This document shows, piece by piece, positions 1 through 9,353 of a stretch of 64,000 nucleotides of DNA. How positions within the stretch are numbered: position 1 is the stretch's first letter; every line of letters begins with the position of its first letter. This DNA comes from Azospirillum sp. OGB3 (GTDB lineage: Bacteria; Pseudomonadota; Alphaproteobacteria; Azospirillales; Azospirillaceae): the NCBI RefSeq assembly GCF_014192915.1, contig NZ_JACHYN010000001.1:496001-560000 (forward strand), written 5' to 3'. Under the pieces are notes generated by a model. That model saw only the letters and a list, made by a program, of their open reading frames with translations, did not search any database and was not told the DNA's origin. Both the position numbers and the translations under genes were made by a program.

Positions 1-1
1 C

Positions 2-118
2 GCCGCGGCGTTGGAGATCGGCTCCCGTCCGGAGAATGAGGGCAAGCTGATCGTCGTGATCCTGCCGTCCTTCGCCGAGCGCTACCTCTCCACCGCCCTG
101 TTCGAAGGGCTGGAGTAA
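2..118 (+). CDS. cysK: Cysteine synthase A, C-terminal end (partial)
   Basis: Only the last 38 codons are in the window; the gene starts upstream. The visible tail ([20 protein letters not shown] followed by [14 protein letters not shown]) is the conserved C-terminus of PLP-dependent O-acetylserine sulfhydrylases, which make cysteine from O-acetylserine and sulfide in the cytoplasm. The PLP lysine and substrate loop lie outside the window. A strong hairpin follows the stop codon. A CysM-type or cystathionine beta-synthase-like paralogue cannot be excluded from the tail alone. Confidence 0.85.
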   Translation, partial: AAALEIGSRPENEGKLIVVILPSFAERYLSTALFEGLE

Positions 119-128
119 CACTGGCGCT

Positions 129-165
129 CCCCCTCCCGCGCCCGTTCATCGGCGCGGGAAGGGGG
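129..165 (+). terminator. Hairpin terminator after cysK
   Basis: A GC-rich inverted repeat starts 11 bases after the cysK stop. The left arm (129-142) pairs with 151-165 with one bulged A, around an 8-base loop. No clear T run follows, so it may work as a hairpin with Rho or only as an mRNA 3' end. Confidence 0.6.
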
Positions 166-273
166 GCCGGCGCGCCCTGCGCAACCGGGCGGCGAATATT
201 GCGCGATCGCGCATCCTGTTGTAGAGTGGGTTGCGTCCGGTCATTGTGCCCGGCCCGCGCGTCGGGCGGCACT

Positions 274-302
274 TTGACAAAAAGATTGGATTTTAGTAAT
301 CT
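274..302 (+). promoter_or_regulatory. Possible sigma-70 promoter for the gene at 426
   Basis: A perfect -35 hexamer TTGACA (274-279) is followed after 17 bases by a weak -10 (TAATCT, 297-302). The patch is AT-rich in a GC-rich gap. Together with the cysK hairpin, these are the only features seen in the 307-base gap 119-425. Confidence 0.4.
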
Positions 303-425
303 AACCTGTCGGCGCCGGAGCTTTCGGCCGGCGCGGCTCCGCCCTTTGAGGCGACGGCGCGGCTTTGCGGCGCAGCCACCCGACGATGCGGAGCGGACGG
401 CACAGGACCAGCGGGGGAGGCCACC

Positions 426-1235
426 ATGGGCGTCGCGATTCCGAATGCCTCGACGATGAACTGGTTCCAGTTCCGCGGCATCACCAACGAATTGGACTCC
501 AACCTCGCGTCCACCGACTACCGCCAGTTCACGGTGTCGAAGGCCGGCGAATTCAATTTCCGAATCGCCGACATCAACACCAACATCAAGATCGTCGACC
601 AGAACAACAAGGTCGTCGCCGAGGCCAAGGCGAAGAACGAGGCGGCGGAGGCCAGCGCGAAGCTCGGCCCCGGCACCTACACGGCGGTCATCTCCCAGGC
701 CGTCCGCGGGGTGAATGAACGCGAATACACGCTGGACATCACCGAACGCCAGAACATCATGATGGTGGGGACCGGCGCCCAGATGAAGGGCACCGCCCGC
801 GCCGTCCTTGGCAAAGATCCAGGCGTCCAGAAGCACACGCTGACCGTCGCGCAGGGCGGCGAGTTCGTCGGCAACATGTCCCTTCCCTTGACGCGCTGGG
901 CCCTCATGAGCAAGGAGGGCAAGGTCGTGGCCTCCGGCGACACGATGGACCCGGCCAAGTCGGGTGAGGACATGCTGAAGAAGCCCAGCTTCAAGATCGA
1001 CCCCGGCCAGTACGAGCTGGTGATCGTCCCGCCAAAGAACGTGGTCGGCGAAATCCCTTATCAGCTGAACTTCGTCCAGAAGGTCGCCAAGACGCCCGAA
1101 TCGGCCGAGGAACGCCCGTTCGACAAGATCATGCGGGAGCGCGAGGCCCGGCTGAAGCAGTGGGCGGCGGAGGATGCGAACAAGTCGTCCAGCACGTCAA
1201 AGACCACCCCCTACAAGATGAGCCTGCTCGCCTGA
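426..1235 (+). CDS. Uncharacterised protein with PPC-like beta domains
   Basis: A 269-residue protein I cannot name. It has two beta-rich segments (about residues 30-105 and 115-220), each with a pattern like pre-peptidase C-terminal (PPC) domains: a GEF.F / GEFVG strand, a D-N-N or K-E-G turn, and a closing G-x-Y strand (GPGTYTAVI near 80, DPGQYELVI near 195). The tail from about residue 225 is charged and probably helical. No signal peptide or membrane segment is visible, which is odd because PPC domains usually occur in exported proteins. The start is supported by a purine-rich GGGGGAGG ribosome site just upstream. The gene has its own promoter-like sequence and ends 70 bases before moeB. 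Confidence 0.6.
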   Translation: MGVAIPNASTMNWFQFRGITNELDSNLASTDYRQFTVSKAGEFNFRIADINTNIKIVDQNNKVVAEAKAKNEAAEASAKLGPGTYTAVISQAVRGVNEREYTLDITERQNIMMVGTGAQMKGTARAVLGKDPGVQKHTLTVAQGGEFVGNMSLPLTRWALMSKEGKVVASGDTMDPAKSGEDMLKKPSFKIDPGQYELVIVPPKNVVGEIPYQLNFVQKVAKTPESAEERPFDKIMREREARLKQWAAEDANKSSSTSKTTPYKMSLLA

Positions 1236-1305
1236 CGCCGCCCGCCGCAGGAGCCCGACCGAGGGGCTTGCGCGGCATGGGGCGTTCCGCGCTATTCTGC
1301 GGATC

Positions 1306-2094
1306 ATGGATTTCACCGACACCCAGCTTCACCGCTATTCCCGCCACATCATCCTGCCGGAGGTCGGCGGCGTCGGGCAGGAGGCGCTGTTGCGCGCCCG
1401 CGTCCTGGTCGTCGGGGCCGGCGGGCTGGGCGCGCCGCTGCTGCTCTACCTCGCCGCGGCGGGGGTGGGCACCATCGGCGTCATCGACGACGACACGGTG
1501 GACCTGTCCAACCTGCAACGGCAGGTGATCCACGACGAATCGTCGCTCGGCGTTCCGAAGGTGGAGAGCGCCGCCGCCCGCATCCGCGCGCTGAATCCCG
1601 ACGTGGCGGTGGAGGTGCACAAGGCGCGGCTCACCCGCGACAACGCGCTCGACCTGATCGGGCGCTACGACATCGTGGCCGACGGGTCGGACAATTTCGC
1701 CACGCGCTTCCTGCTCAACGACGCCTGCTACTTCGCGGGTAAGACGCTGGTGTCGGCGGCGATCCTGCGCTTCGACGGGCAGGTCTCGACCTTCAAGGCC
1801 CATCTCGGCGCCCCGCACCCCTGCTACCGCTGCCTGTTCCCGGAGCCGCCGCCGCGCGGTCTGGTGCCGTCCTGCTCCGAAGGCGGCGTGCTAGGGGCGC
1901 TGGCCGGCTTCGTCGGCTCGCTCCAGACGACGGAAGTTCTGAAGGAGATCATGGGCATCGGCGAGGGGCTGTCGGGCAGCCTGATGATGCTCGACACGCT
2001 GCATGCCTCCTTCCAGCGCATCACGGTGCGCCGCGACCCCGACTGCCCGCTGTGCGGCGCCCACCCGACCATCCACGACCTGTCCGCCCACTGA
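1306..2094 (+). CDS. moeB: Molybdopterin-synthase adenylyltransferase (MoeB/ThiF/HesA family)
   Basis: An E1-like enzyme of 262 residues that adenylates the C-terminal glycine of a ubiquitin-like sulfur carrier (MoaD, or ThiS in thiamine synthesis). The nucleotide loop GAGGLG is at 37-42 and the conserved adenylation aspartate is in DGSDN (about D130). Zinc ligands come as two pairs, C173/C176 (CYRC) and C247/C250 (CPLC). A cysteine in the crossover region (PSCSEGG, C190) matches MoeB. There is no C-terminal rhodanese domain. No moaD or thiS lies beside it; the next gene, 24 bases on, is a DsrE-family protein, consistent with sulfur transfer. MoeB and ThiF are hard to separate by sequence alone. 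Confidence 0.85.
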   Translation: MDFTDTQLHRYSRHIILPEVGGVGQEALLRARVLVVGAGGLGAPLLLYLAAAGVGTIGVIDDDTVDLSNLQRQVIHDESSLGVPKVESAAARIRALNPDVAVEVHKARLTRDNALDLIGRYDIVADGSDNFATRFLLNDACYFAGKTLVSAAILRFDGQVSTFKAHLGAPHPCYRCLFPEPPPRGLVPSCSEGGVLGALAGFVGSLQTTEVLKEIMGIGEGLSGSLMMLDTLHASFQRITVRRDPDCPLCGAHPTIHDLSAH

Positions 2095-2118
2095 GCGGCG
2101 GCTGAGAGGCTACCACCC

Positions 2119-2556
2119 ATGGAAGGTCCCGAGAGCCTGTCCATCGTCCTGTTCGCGGGCGGCTTCGACCGGGTTCACTACGCCCTGGTGATGGCCAGCG
2201 CGGCGGCGGCGACCAACCGCAAGGTCACGTTGTTCTTCACCGGCCGCGCGCTGAACACGCTGCTTGCCGGGGACGCCGACGGCGCGCCGGGCTGGCACCG
2301 GCTGGACCCGGCCGACGACGGCAGCCGCCCGGCCGAGCGCGACGCCGCCTTCACCGCCAACGGGCTGGCCGGCTTCGAGGAGTTGCTGGAAGCCTGCGTG
2401 ATGCTGAAGGTCACGGTCATGGCCTGCGAGATGGGGCTGCGCGCGCTCGGCCTGCCCGCCGGGGTGCCGCTGCGCCCCGACGTGCCGGTGAAGACCGGCG
2501 GGGTCGTCACCTTCCTCAACGACGCGCCGAAGACCGGCGCGATCCTCTTCGTGTGA
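2119..2556 (+). CDS. DsrE/DsrF-like family protein
   Basis: A 145-residue cytoplasmic protein with the DsrE/F/DrsH-like fold. It opens with a beta strand and glycine turn (SIVLFAGGFDRVHYAL), continues with the alpha/beta core, and has two cysteines (EACVMLKV and MACEMG, around residues 94 and 102). In the family these bind or relay persulfide sulfur. The position behind moeB suggests sulfur trafficking for cofactor synthesis, which is an inference. GAGAGG lies upstream of the ATG. Its stop overlaps the possible GTG start of the next gene. Confidence 0.75.
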   Translation: MEGPESLSIVLFAGGFDRVHYALVMASAAAATNRKVTLFFTGRALNTLLAGDADGAPGWHRLDPADDGSRPAERDAAFTANGLAGFEELLEACVMLKVTVMACEMGLRALGLPAGVPLRPDVPVKTGGVVTFLNDAPKTGAILFV

Positions 2557-2819
2557 GCGCGATGACCGACGACCACAGCCTGGTGATCGAACAGGCGAAC
2601 CGCTTCGAGGCGATCGCCGCAGAGGGCTTCGAAGGCCGGCCCTACCGGGACGCGCTGGTCCATCTGGCGCAGCATGTGACGGCGCATCCCGACCTCGCCC
2701 CGCGGGTGGCGCACGCCCTGCGCATGATGATCGGCTTCATCGAGGACAGCGACCCGGCGAAGCGCTTCGGCCCGAAGGTGGCGATACTGCGGGAGGCGGT
2801 GGAGCTGCTGGAGGGGTAG
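2553..2819 (+). CDS. Small uncharacterised protein downstream of the DsrE gene
   Basis: Encodes 88 residues if translation begins at the GTG overlapping the dsrE stop (GTGA, translational coupling), or 85 from the ATG at 2562. The product is mostly helical and hydrophilic, without cysteines, signal peptide or membrane segment. I do not recognise the family. The overlap implies co-translation with the DsrE-like protein, so it may be a partner of that protein or of MoeB. Confidence 0.6.
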   Translation: MSAMTDDHSLVIEQANRFEAIAAEGFEGRPYRDALVHLAQHVTAHPDLAPRVAHALRMMIGFIEDSDPAKRFGPKVAILREAVELLEG

Positions 2820-2836
2820 ACAGCTCCGGCACGGTG

Positions 2837-2903
2837 CCCTCACCCTCCCCACTTCGTGGGTCCCCTCCCTCCCCCGCTTCGCAGGGGAGGGTTAGGGAGG
2901 GGG
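2837..2903. repeat. Intergenic C/G-rich palindromic repeat, likely bidirectional terminator
   Basis: CCCTCCCC and GGGGAGGG arms flank a GCTTCGC loop, inside a longer imperfect palindrome of CCCTCACCCTCCCC type. It sits between the convergent gene at 2553 and phoB, so it can end both transcripts. Related hairpins occur at 11040, 31114, 34513 and 60172. Confidence 0.65.
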
Positions 2904-2935
2904 CAAGGACTGCGCCCATGTATGCAGGAAAACGG

Positions 2936-3640
<705 letters not shown>

Positions 3641-3671
3641 GCTTGTCCCGCTCCCACTGCGCGTCTCGCCG

Positions 3672-4472
3672 TCACGCGGCATGTCCCGCTCCATCGTTAT
3701 CCGGGCCGCCGTCCCGCGGCAATCCCCGTTCCACCATCTCCCCTGCCGCCTCCGTGGCGAACCCCTCCGGCTCGACCACGGCGAAGCTGCTGCCGTCGTT
3801 CTTCGGACGCGCCGCGCGCAGCGTCGTGCCGACCACCAGATAATGGATGGTCTCGGCGATGTTGGTGGCGTGGTCGCCGATCCGCTCCAGGTTCTTCGCC
3901 ATGAACAGCAGGTGCGTGCAGGGCGTGATGTTGCGCGGGTCCTCCATCATGTAGGTCAGGACCTCGCGGAACAGGCTGGTGTAGAGGTCGTCCAGTTCCT
4001 CGTCGCGTTCCCAGGCGGCGATGGCGCGCTGGACGTCGCGCTCGATGTAGGCGTCGAGCACGTCCTTCATGATCGACTCGACAAGCCGCCCCATGCGCGG
4101 GATGGCCGCCGCCGGGCGCACCACCGGCACCTGGGCCAGCGCCAGCGAGCGCTTAGCGATGTTGGAGGCGTAGTCGCCGATCCGCTCCAGGTCCGACGCG
4201 ATCTTCAGCGCCGACACGATCTCGCGCAGGTCCTGGGCCAGCGGCTGGCGCAGGGCGAGCAGGCGCACGGCCTCCGCGTCGATGTCGCGCTCATAGGCGT
4301 CGATGCGCTGGTCGGCCTGCATGACCTGGGCGGCCAGCGCGACGTCGCGGCGGGCCACCGCCTTCACGGCGGCGTCCACCTGCGCTTCGGCGACGCCGCC
4401 CATCTGGGTGATCAGGTTGGACAGGCGCTCAAGTTCGTGCGCGAAGGAACGCACGATGTGTTCGTTGCTCAT
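3672..4472 (-). CDS. phoU: Phosphate signalling protein PhoU
   Basis: A 266-residue all-helical protein with two PhoU repeats (about 15-105 and 120-215), each carrying the metal-binding E/D..R..D pattern seen in ERIGDYA and ERIGDHA. PhoU links the Pst transporter to PhoR and keeps the kinase silent when phosphate is plentiful. The C-terminal extension after about residue 225 is low in complexity and probably disordered. It lies 58 bases after pstB and 31 before phoB, in the usual pst operon order. Confidence 0.95.
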   Translation of the reverse strand: MSNEHIVRSFAHELERLSNLITQMGGVAEAQVDAAVKAVARRDVALAAQVMQADQRIDAYERDIDAEAVRLLALRQPLAQDLREIVSALKIASDLERIGDYASNIAKRSLALAQVPVVRPAAAIPRMGRLVESIMKDVLDAYIERDVQRAIAAWERDEELDDLYTSLFREVLTYMMEDPRNITPCTHLLFMAKNLERIGDHATNIAETIHYLVVGTTLRAARPKNDGSSFAVVEPEGFATEAAGEMVERGLPRDGGPDNDGAGHAA

Positions 4473-4530
4473 GCTTCACGTCCTTCGCTGGGGAAGAGTC
4501 GCGGCAGTGCCGGGGATCGGAGGCCGGGGA

Positions 4531-5349
4531 TCAGCCGTAGCGGCCGGTGATGTAGCCCTGGGTGCGCTCGTCCCGCGGGTTGGTGAAGATTTCCTCGGTG
4601 TCGTCGCACTCCACCATGTCGCCCAGATGGAAGAAGGCGGTCTTCTGGGAAACGCGGGCCGCCTGCTGCATGTTGTGGGTGACGATGACGATCGTGTAGT
4701 TCTCGCGCAGCTCGTCGATCAGCTCCTCGATGTGGGCGGTCGCGATGGGGTCGAGCGCCGAGCAGGGCTCGTCCATCAGGATCACCTCGGGGCTGACGGC
4801 GATGGCGCGGGCGATGCACAGGCGCTGCTGCTGGCCGCCGGACAGGCCGGTGCCCGGCTCGCGCAGGCGGTCCTTCACCTCGTTCCACAGGCCGGCGCGC
4901 TGCAGCGAGGTCTGGACGATCTCGTCCATCTCGTCGCGGTGGCTGGCGATGCCATGGATGCGCGGGCCGTAGGCGATGTTGTCGTAGATCGACTTCGGGA
5001 ACGGATTCGGCTTCTGGAAGACCATGCCGACGCGGGCGCGGAGCTGAACGGCGTCGATGTTCTTGCCGTAGACGTCCTCGCCGTCGAGCGCGATCAGCCC
5101 CTCGACGCGGCAGTTCTCGATGGTGTCGTTCATGCGGTTCAGGCAGCGCAGGAACGTCGACTTGCCGCAGCCGGACGGGCCGATCAGCGCCATCACGCGG
5201 TTTTCCTGGATCTCCAGGTTGATGCCCTTGAGCGCCTGCTTGGCCCCATAGAACACCTTGACGTCGCGGGCGACCATCTTGGTGCCGTGGATGCCGGCGG
5301 CGGGACGCGAAGGCATGGCCGTGGCCGGGATGTGGGTCTGGACGCTCAT
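4531..5349 (-). CDS. pstB: Phosphate ABC transporter ATP-binding protein PstB
   Basis: The 272-residue ATPase of the high-affinity phosphate importer. Walker A is GPSGCGKST (about 58-66), the signature is LSGGQQQR, Walker B is [12 protein letters not shown], and the switch histidine is in IVTHN. The length and the N-terminal [12 protein letters not shown] segment fit PstB. It begins 4 bases after pstA stops, so translation of the two is probably coupled. Confidence 0.96.
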   Translation of the reverse strand: MSVQTHIPATAMPSRPAAGIHGTKMVARDVKVFYGAKQALKGINLEIQENRVMALIGPSGCGKSTFLRCLNRMNDTIENCRVEGLIALDGEDVYGKNIDAVQLRARVGMVFQKPNPFPKSIYDNIAYGPRIHGIASHRDEMDEIVQTSLQRAGLWNEVKDRLREPGTGLSGGQQQRLCIARAIAVSPEVILMDEPCSALDPIATAHIEELIDELRENYTIVIVTHNMQQAARVSQKTAFFHLGDMVECDDTEEIFTNPRDERTQGYITGRYG

Positions 5350-5353
5350 GGGG

Positions 5354-6652
5354 TTACCAACGCCTCTCGAATTTCTTGCGCAGGAAGACGGCCAGGCCGT
5401 TCATCAGGATGAGGAAGGCGAGCAGGATCAGGATCGCCGCGGAGGTTCGCTCCGTGAAGGCCCGCTCGGGGCTGTCCGCCCACATATAGATCTGCACTGG
5501 GATCGCCGTGGCGCTGTCGGTCAGGCCGCCCGGGATGTCCACGATGAAGGCGACCATGCCGATCATCAGCAGCGGCGCCGTCTCGCCCAGCGCGCGGGCC
5601 ATGCCGATGATGGTGCCGGTCAGGATGCCCGGCAGGGCCAGCGGCAGGACATGGTGCGTCACCGTCTGCAGCGGCGAGGCGCCGACGCCCAGAGCCGCCT
5701 CGCGGATCGACGGCGGCACCGCCTTCAGCGCGACGCGCGAGGCGATGATGATGACCGGCAGGGTCATCAGCGCCATCACCAGACCGCCGACCAGCGGGGC
5801 GGAGCGCGGCAGCCCGAAGAAGCCGAGGAACACCGCCAGACCCAGCAGGCCGAAGATGATCGACGGCACCGCGGCGAGGTTGTTGATGTTCACCTCGATC
5901 AGGTCGGTCCAGCGGTTCTTCGGCGCGAACTCCTCCAGATAGACCGCGGCGGCGATGCCGATCGGCACCGACAGCAGCATGGTCACCACCAGCGTCAGGG
6001 CGGAGCCGACGACAGCCCCCAGGATGCCCGCCTGTTCCGGCTCGCGGCTGTCGCCGGCGGTGAACAGGGTGGTGTTGAAGGTGCTGCGGATGGAGCCGTT
6101 GGCGACCAGCGCGTCGATGGCGGCGATCTTGACGTCGTTCAGCCGGCGCTCGCTCTCCGGCACGTCGCGCCGGATGAAGCCCTTCATGAACTGGTCGATC
6201 TCGTCGTCGGCGCGGACCCAGACCGTCTGCGTGGTGCCGACGAGGGAGGGGTTGGCGTTGACCATCGCCTCCAGCTCGTACGGCGCGCCGGAGGACAGCA
6301 GGTCGTTCAGCGAGCGGCGGGTGGCGCGATCGGTGGCCGCCGGGACCTGGGCGTAGAGCGCCTGCCGGACGATGGCGGTGTAGTTCCGCTCCTCGACCTG
6401 CTGCTTGTCCAGGGTCACCTCCAGCCGGATCTGCGCCTGCCAGAAGGCGGTGTAGCCCTTGCTGACGATGGAGCCGAGCAGAACCACCAGCATCAGCGAG
6501 GCGATCCCCACGGCGACCATCCCGGCGATCCGGAACCGGCGCTCCGCGGCGTAGCGGCGGCGCAGCCGGGCGGAGAACTCCTCGCTCTGGTAGCGCGACT
6601 TGGTGACGGCGACCGACATGGCCCGCGTATCCTGTTCCACGAGGTCAGTCAT
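5354..6652 (-). CDS. pstA: Phosphate ABC transporter permease PstA
   Basis: A membrane subunit of the Pst importer, 432 residues and longer than the ~296-residue E. coli protein. After a first membrane segment (about 47-70) it carries a periplasmic insert of about 120 residues of the DUF3333 kind, common in alphaproteobacterial PstA. The permease core of five to six segments follows, with the EAA loop ([14 protein letters not shown]...[11 protein letters not shown]). Its start overlaps the end of pstC by 8 bases. Confidence 0.94.
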   Translation of the reverse strand: MTDLVEQDTRAMSVAVTKSRYQSEEFSARLRRRYAAERRFRIAGMVAVGIASLMLVVLLGSIVSKGYTAFWQAQIRLEVTLDKQQVEERNYTAIVRQALYAQVPAATDRATRRSLNDLLSSGAPYELEAMVNANPSLVGTTQTVWVRADDEIDQFMKGFIRRDVPESERRLNDVKIAAIDALVANGSIRSTFNTTLFTAGDSREPEQAGILGAVVGSALTLVVTMLLSVPIGIAAAVYLEEFAPKNRWTDLIEVNINNLAAVPSIIFGLLGLAVFLGFFGLPRSAPLVGGLVMALMTLPVIIIASRVALKAVPPSIREAALGVGASPLQTVTHHVLPLALPGILTGTIIGMARALGETAPLLMIGMVAFIVDIPGGLTDSATAIPVQIYMWADSPERAFTERTSAAILILLAFLILMNGLAVFLRKKFERRW

Positions 6653-8027
6653 ATTTCTCTCGATACTTCTGGACCACCCGCAGGGCGACCATGTTGAGGG
6701 TGAGGGTCACGACGAACAGGACGAGGCCCAGCCCGAAGGCCGACAGCGTCTTGGGGCTGTCGAACTCCTGATCGCCGACCAGCAGCGTGGCGATCTGCGT
6801 CGTCACCGTGGTCACGGCGTCCAGCGGGTTGGCGGTCAGGTTGGCGGTGAGGCCGGCGGCCATGGTGACGATCATCGTCTCGCCGATGGCGCGGCTGACC
6901 GCCAGCATGATGGCGGCGACGATGCCCGGCAGGGCGGCGGGCAGCACGACCAGCCGGATCGTCTCCGACTTGGTGGCGCCCAGCCCGTAGGAGCCGTCGC
7001 GCAAGCTCTGCGGCACCGCGTTGATGACGTCGTCCGACAGCGAGCTGACGAAGGGGATGATCATCACGCCCATCACGAAGCCGGCGGCCAGCGCCGATTC
7101 CGAGCTGACGCTCAGCCCCAAGCTGTTGCCGACGTCGCGGACGAAGGGCGCCATGGTCAGGGCGGCGAAGAAGCCGTAGACCACGGTCGGGATGCCGGCC
7201 AGCACCTCCAGGATCGGCTTCAGCCACGTGCGCAGGCCCGGGCTGGCGTATTCCGACATGAAGATGGCCGCCATCAGCCCGACCGGAACCGCCACCGCCA
7301 TGGCGATGCCGGTGATCAGCAGCGTGCCGGCGAACAGCGGGATCGCGCCGAAGGAGCCGCTGGAGCCCACCTGGTCGGCGCGCATGGCCATCTGCGGGCT
7401 CCAGTGCGTCCCGAACAGGAACTCCAGCGGGTTGACCACCGCGAAGAAGCGGATCGCTTCGAACAGAAGCGACAGCACGATGCCGATGGTGGTCAGGATG
7501 GCGACCAGCGAGCAGATGACCAGCGCGATGTTGACCGTGCGCTCCACCCGGTTGCGGGCGCGCAGGTCGGGGTCGATCCGGCCGCGGGCGTAGATCAGCC
7601 CGGCGATGGCGATGCAGCAGCCGATGACCAGCAGGCTCCAGTCGCCGAGCGCGTGCAGCCGCAGATAGCGCTCCGCCGCGGCGACGACCTCCGGGTCGGG
7701 CTCGCGGCCCGTGGCGACGCCATGGGCGAGGTTGAGGATGTCGGCGCGCAGCAGGCCGAGCGACTGGGCGTCGCCGTTGACCAGCCGGTCCGGCAGGCCG
7801 GACAGGACCATCTGCATGACCAGCCAGCCTTCCGACGCCCCCCAGAAGGCGAAGAGCAGCAGGGCCGGAAGCCCCGCCCAGAGGGCGACGTAGAAGCCGT
7901 GGTAGGACGGCACCGAATGAAGCTCGACGATGCGGCCGCCGACGGAGGCGACGGCACGCGACCGGCCCATCTGGTAGCCGATCACTGTGAGCAGGGCCAG
8001 AACGATGAGCAGTACCGTGAGCTGCAT
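6645..8027 (-). CDS. pstC: Phosphate ABC transporter permease PstC
   Basis: Partner permease of PstA, 460 residues. The N-terminus has several extra membrane segments and a loop (to about residue 215) before the usual core, the long form found in alphaproteobacteria. The EAA loop is visible (LRDGSYGLGATKSETIRLVV). The gene is separated from pstS by 92 bases containing a strong hairpin, and overlaps pstA. Confidence 0.94.
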   Translation of the reverse strand: MQLTVLLIVLALLTVIGYQMGRSRAVASVGGRIVELHSVPSYHGFYVALWAGLPALLLFAFWGASEGWLVMQMVLSGLPDRLVNGDAQSLGLLRADILNLAHGVATGREPDPEVVAAAERYLRLHALGDWSLLVIGCCIAIAGLIYARGRIDPDLRARNRVERTVNIALVICSLVAILTTIGIVLSLLFEAIRFFAVVNPLEFLFGTHWSPQMAMRADQVGSSGSFGAIPLFAGTLLITGIAMAVAVPVGLMAAIFMSEYASPGLRTWLKPILEVLAGIPTVVYGFFAALTMAPFVRDVGNSLGLSVSSESALAAGFVMGVMIIPFVSSLSDDVINAVPQSLRDGSYGLGATKSETIRLVVLPAALPGIVAAIMLAVSRAIGETMIVTMAAGLTANLTANPLDAVTTVTTQIATLLVGDQEFDSPKTLSAFGLGLVLFVVTLTLNMVALRVVQKYREKYD

Positions 8028-8077
8028 GCGAAACCGCCGGAAATGGGCTGAAAACGGGCTCCTGGCACAAACGGGAA

Positions 8078-8107
8078 ACCGGCGGCCCTCCGAGGAGAGC
8101 CGCCGGT
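8078..8107 (-). terminator. Hairpin between pstS and pstC
   Basis: A 9-bp perfect stem (8078-8086 with 8099-8107) with a loop that can pair internally (CTCC/GGAG). It has no strong T tract. Such intercistronic hairpins typically stabilise the pstS message or partly terminate it, giving more binding protein than permease. Confidence 0.6.
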
Positions 8108-8119
8108 GCCGTCAGCCGG

Positions 8120-9163
8120 TCAGAGCTGGAGCGGGGTCAGGTTGGTCGCCGAGGTGCGGGCGGCGTCGCGCTCCGCCTTCGGCATGGAGATCAGGCCCTT
8201 GTCGCCCAGGTAGCCGTCCTCGCCCATCGCGCGCTCCGAGGTGTACTCGGCGATGAACTCGCGGATGCCCGGGATGACGCCGGCGTGGGCGTTCTTGATG
8301 TAGATGTACAGCGGGCGCGACAGCTCGTACTTGCCGGCCTGGACCGCTTCCGGCGACAGCTCGACGCCGTCCATCTTGGCGGTCTGCAGCTTGTCGCGGT
8401 TCTGGTCGTAGAAGCTGTAGCCGAACACGCCGAAGGCGTCCGGGTTGGCGGTCAGCTTCTGGACGATCAGGTTGTCGTTCTCGCCGGCCTCGACGTAGCC
8501 GCCGTCCTCGCGGATGGTCATGCAGGCCTTTTCGCGGGCCTTCTCGTCGGCGACGATCGTCTTGACCTCGGCGACCTTCTTGCAGCCTTCGAGCATCACC
8601 AGCTCGTTGAAGGTGTCACGGGTGCCGGACGTCGGGGGCGGGCCGAGGACCTCGATCTCCTTGTTCGGGAGCTTCGGGTCGATGTCCGACCACTTCTTGT
8701 AGGGATTGGGGACCATCTTGCCGTCGACCGGCACGTCCTTGGCCAGCGCCTTCCACAGGATCTGGGTGGTCAGGTCGGTGTGCGGGGCCTGCTTAGAGTA
8801 GGCGAGCGCGATGCCGTCGAAGCCGACCTTCAGCTCGGTGACCTGGGCGACGCCGTTGGCGGCGCACTGCTCGACCTCGGACTTCTTGATGCGGCGCGAC
8901 GCGTTGGCGACGTCCGGGTGCTGCGGGCCGACGCCCGCGCAGAACAGCTTCAGGCCGCCGCCGGTGCCGGTCGACTCGACGACCGGGGTCTTGAACTTGC
9001 CGCCCTTGCCGAAGGCTTCGGCAACCGCCGTGGTGAACGGGAACACGGTCGAGGAGCCGACGGCGCGGATCTGGTCACGCGACTGGGCGTTCGCAGCACC
9101 CGCGAAGGCGGCGGTCATGGCGACGACCGCGGCGGCGGTGACGGCGAGCTTCTTGGAATTCAC
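8120..9163 (-). CDS. pstS: Periplasmic phosphate-binding protein PstS
   Basis: The 347-residue substrate-binding protein of the Pst importer. It has a clear Sec signal peptide with cleavage after AGAANA (about residue 26). The mature part has phosphate-loop motifs: RAVGSSTVFPF near the N-terminus, ESTGTGGG, and PPTSGTRDTF. It is the first gene of the pst operon and lies 122 bases downstream of a three-unit Pho box, so PhoB control is expected. Confidence 0.96.
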   Translation of the reverse strand: MNSKKLAVTAAAVVAMTAAFAGAANAQSRDQIRAVGSSTVFPFTTAVAEAFGKGGKFKTPVVESTGTGGGLKLFCAGVGPQHPDVANASRRIKKSEVEQCAANGVAQVTELKVGFDGIALAYSKQAPHTDLTTQILWKALAKDVPVDGKMVPNPYKKWSDIDPKLPNKEIEVLGPPPTSGTRDTFNELVMLEGCKKVAEVKTIVADEKAREKACMTIREDGGYVEAGENDNLIVQKLTANPDAFGVFGYSFYDQNRDKLQTAKMDGVELSPEAVQAGKYELSRPLYIYIKNAHAGVIPGIREFIAEYTSERAMGEDGYLGDKGLISMPKAERDAARTSATNLTPLQL

Positions 9164-9284
9164 GGTATCCCTCCGATGGTCCGGTTGCCCCTTTTCCGGG
9201 GAACGCGATGGTTCAACCCCGTGCCGCTTCCCCCAGGGGCGGGCGGCTTCGGGGCGGACACTAGTCGGGGTCCGCGACGCGCTG

Positions 9285-9313
9285 ATTACGGTTTCATGAC
9301 AGTTTCATGACGA
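9285..9313 (-). promoter_or_regulatory. Three-unit Pho box upstream of pstS
   Basis: Read on the minus strand, three 7-base units TCGTCAT, CTGTCAT and CCGTAAT are each separated by GAAA, giving the exact 11-base period of PhoB sites. The middle unit matches the classic CTGTCAT perfectly. It ends 121 bases before the pstS start codon. PhoB itself is encoded at the far end of the same operon, so autoregulation is implied. Confidence 0.88.
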
Positions 9314-9353
9314 CGCCCACTTTCGGTCACGCCGGACGGGGTATACGCAACCT

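Noticed and set aside
5258..6697. Long open frame on the plus strand opposite pstA
   Set aside because: Antisense shadow of a clear permease gene in GC-rich DNA. Its product is low-complexity (His, Gln, Arg, Gly, Asp) with no family features. The same holds for the long plus-strand frames over maeB (11032-13464) and ccoI (15222-17771).
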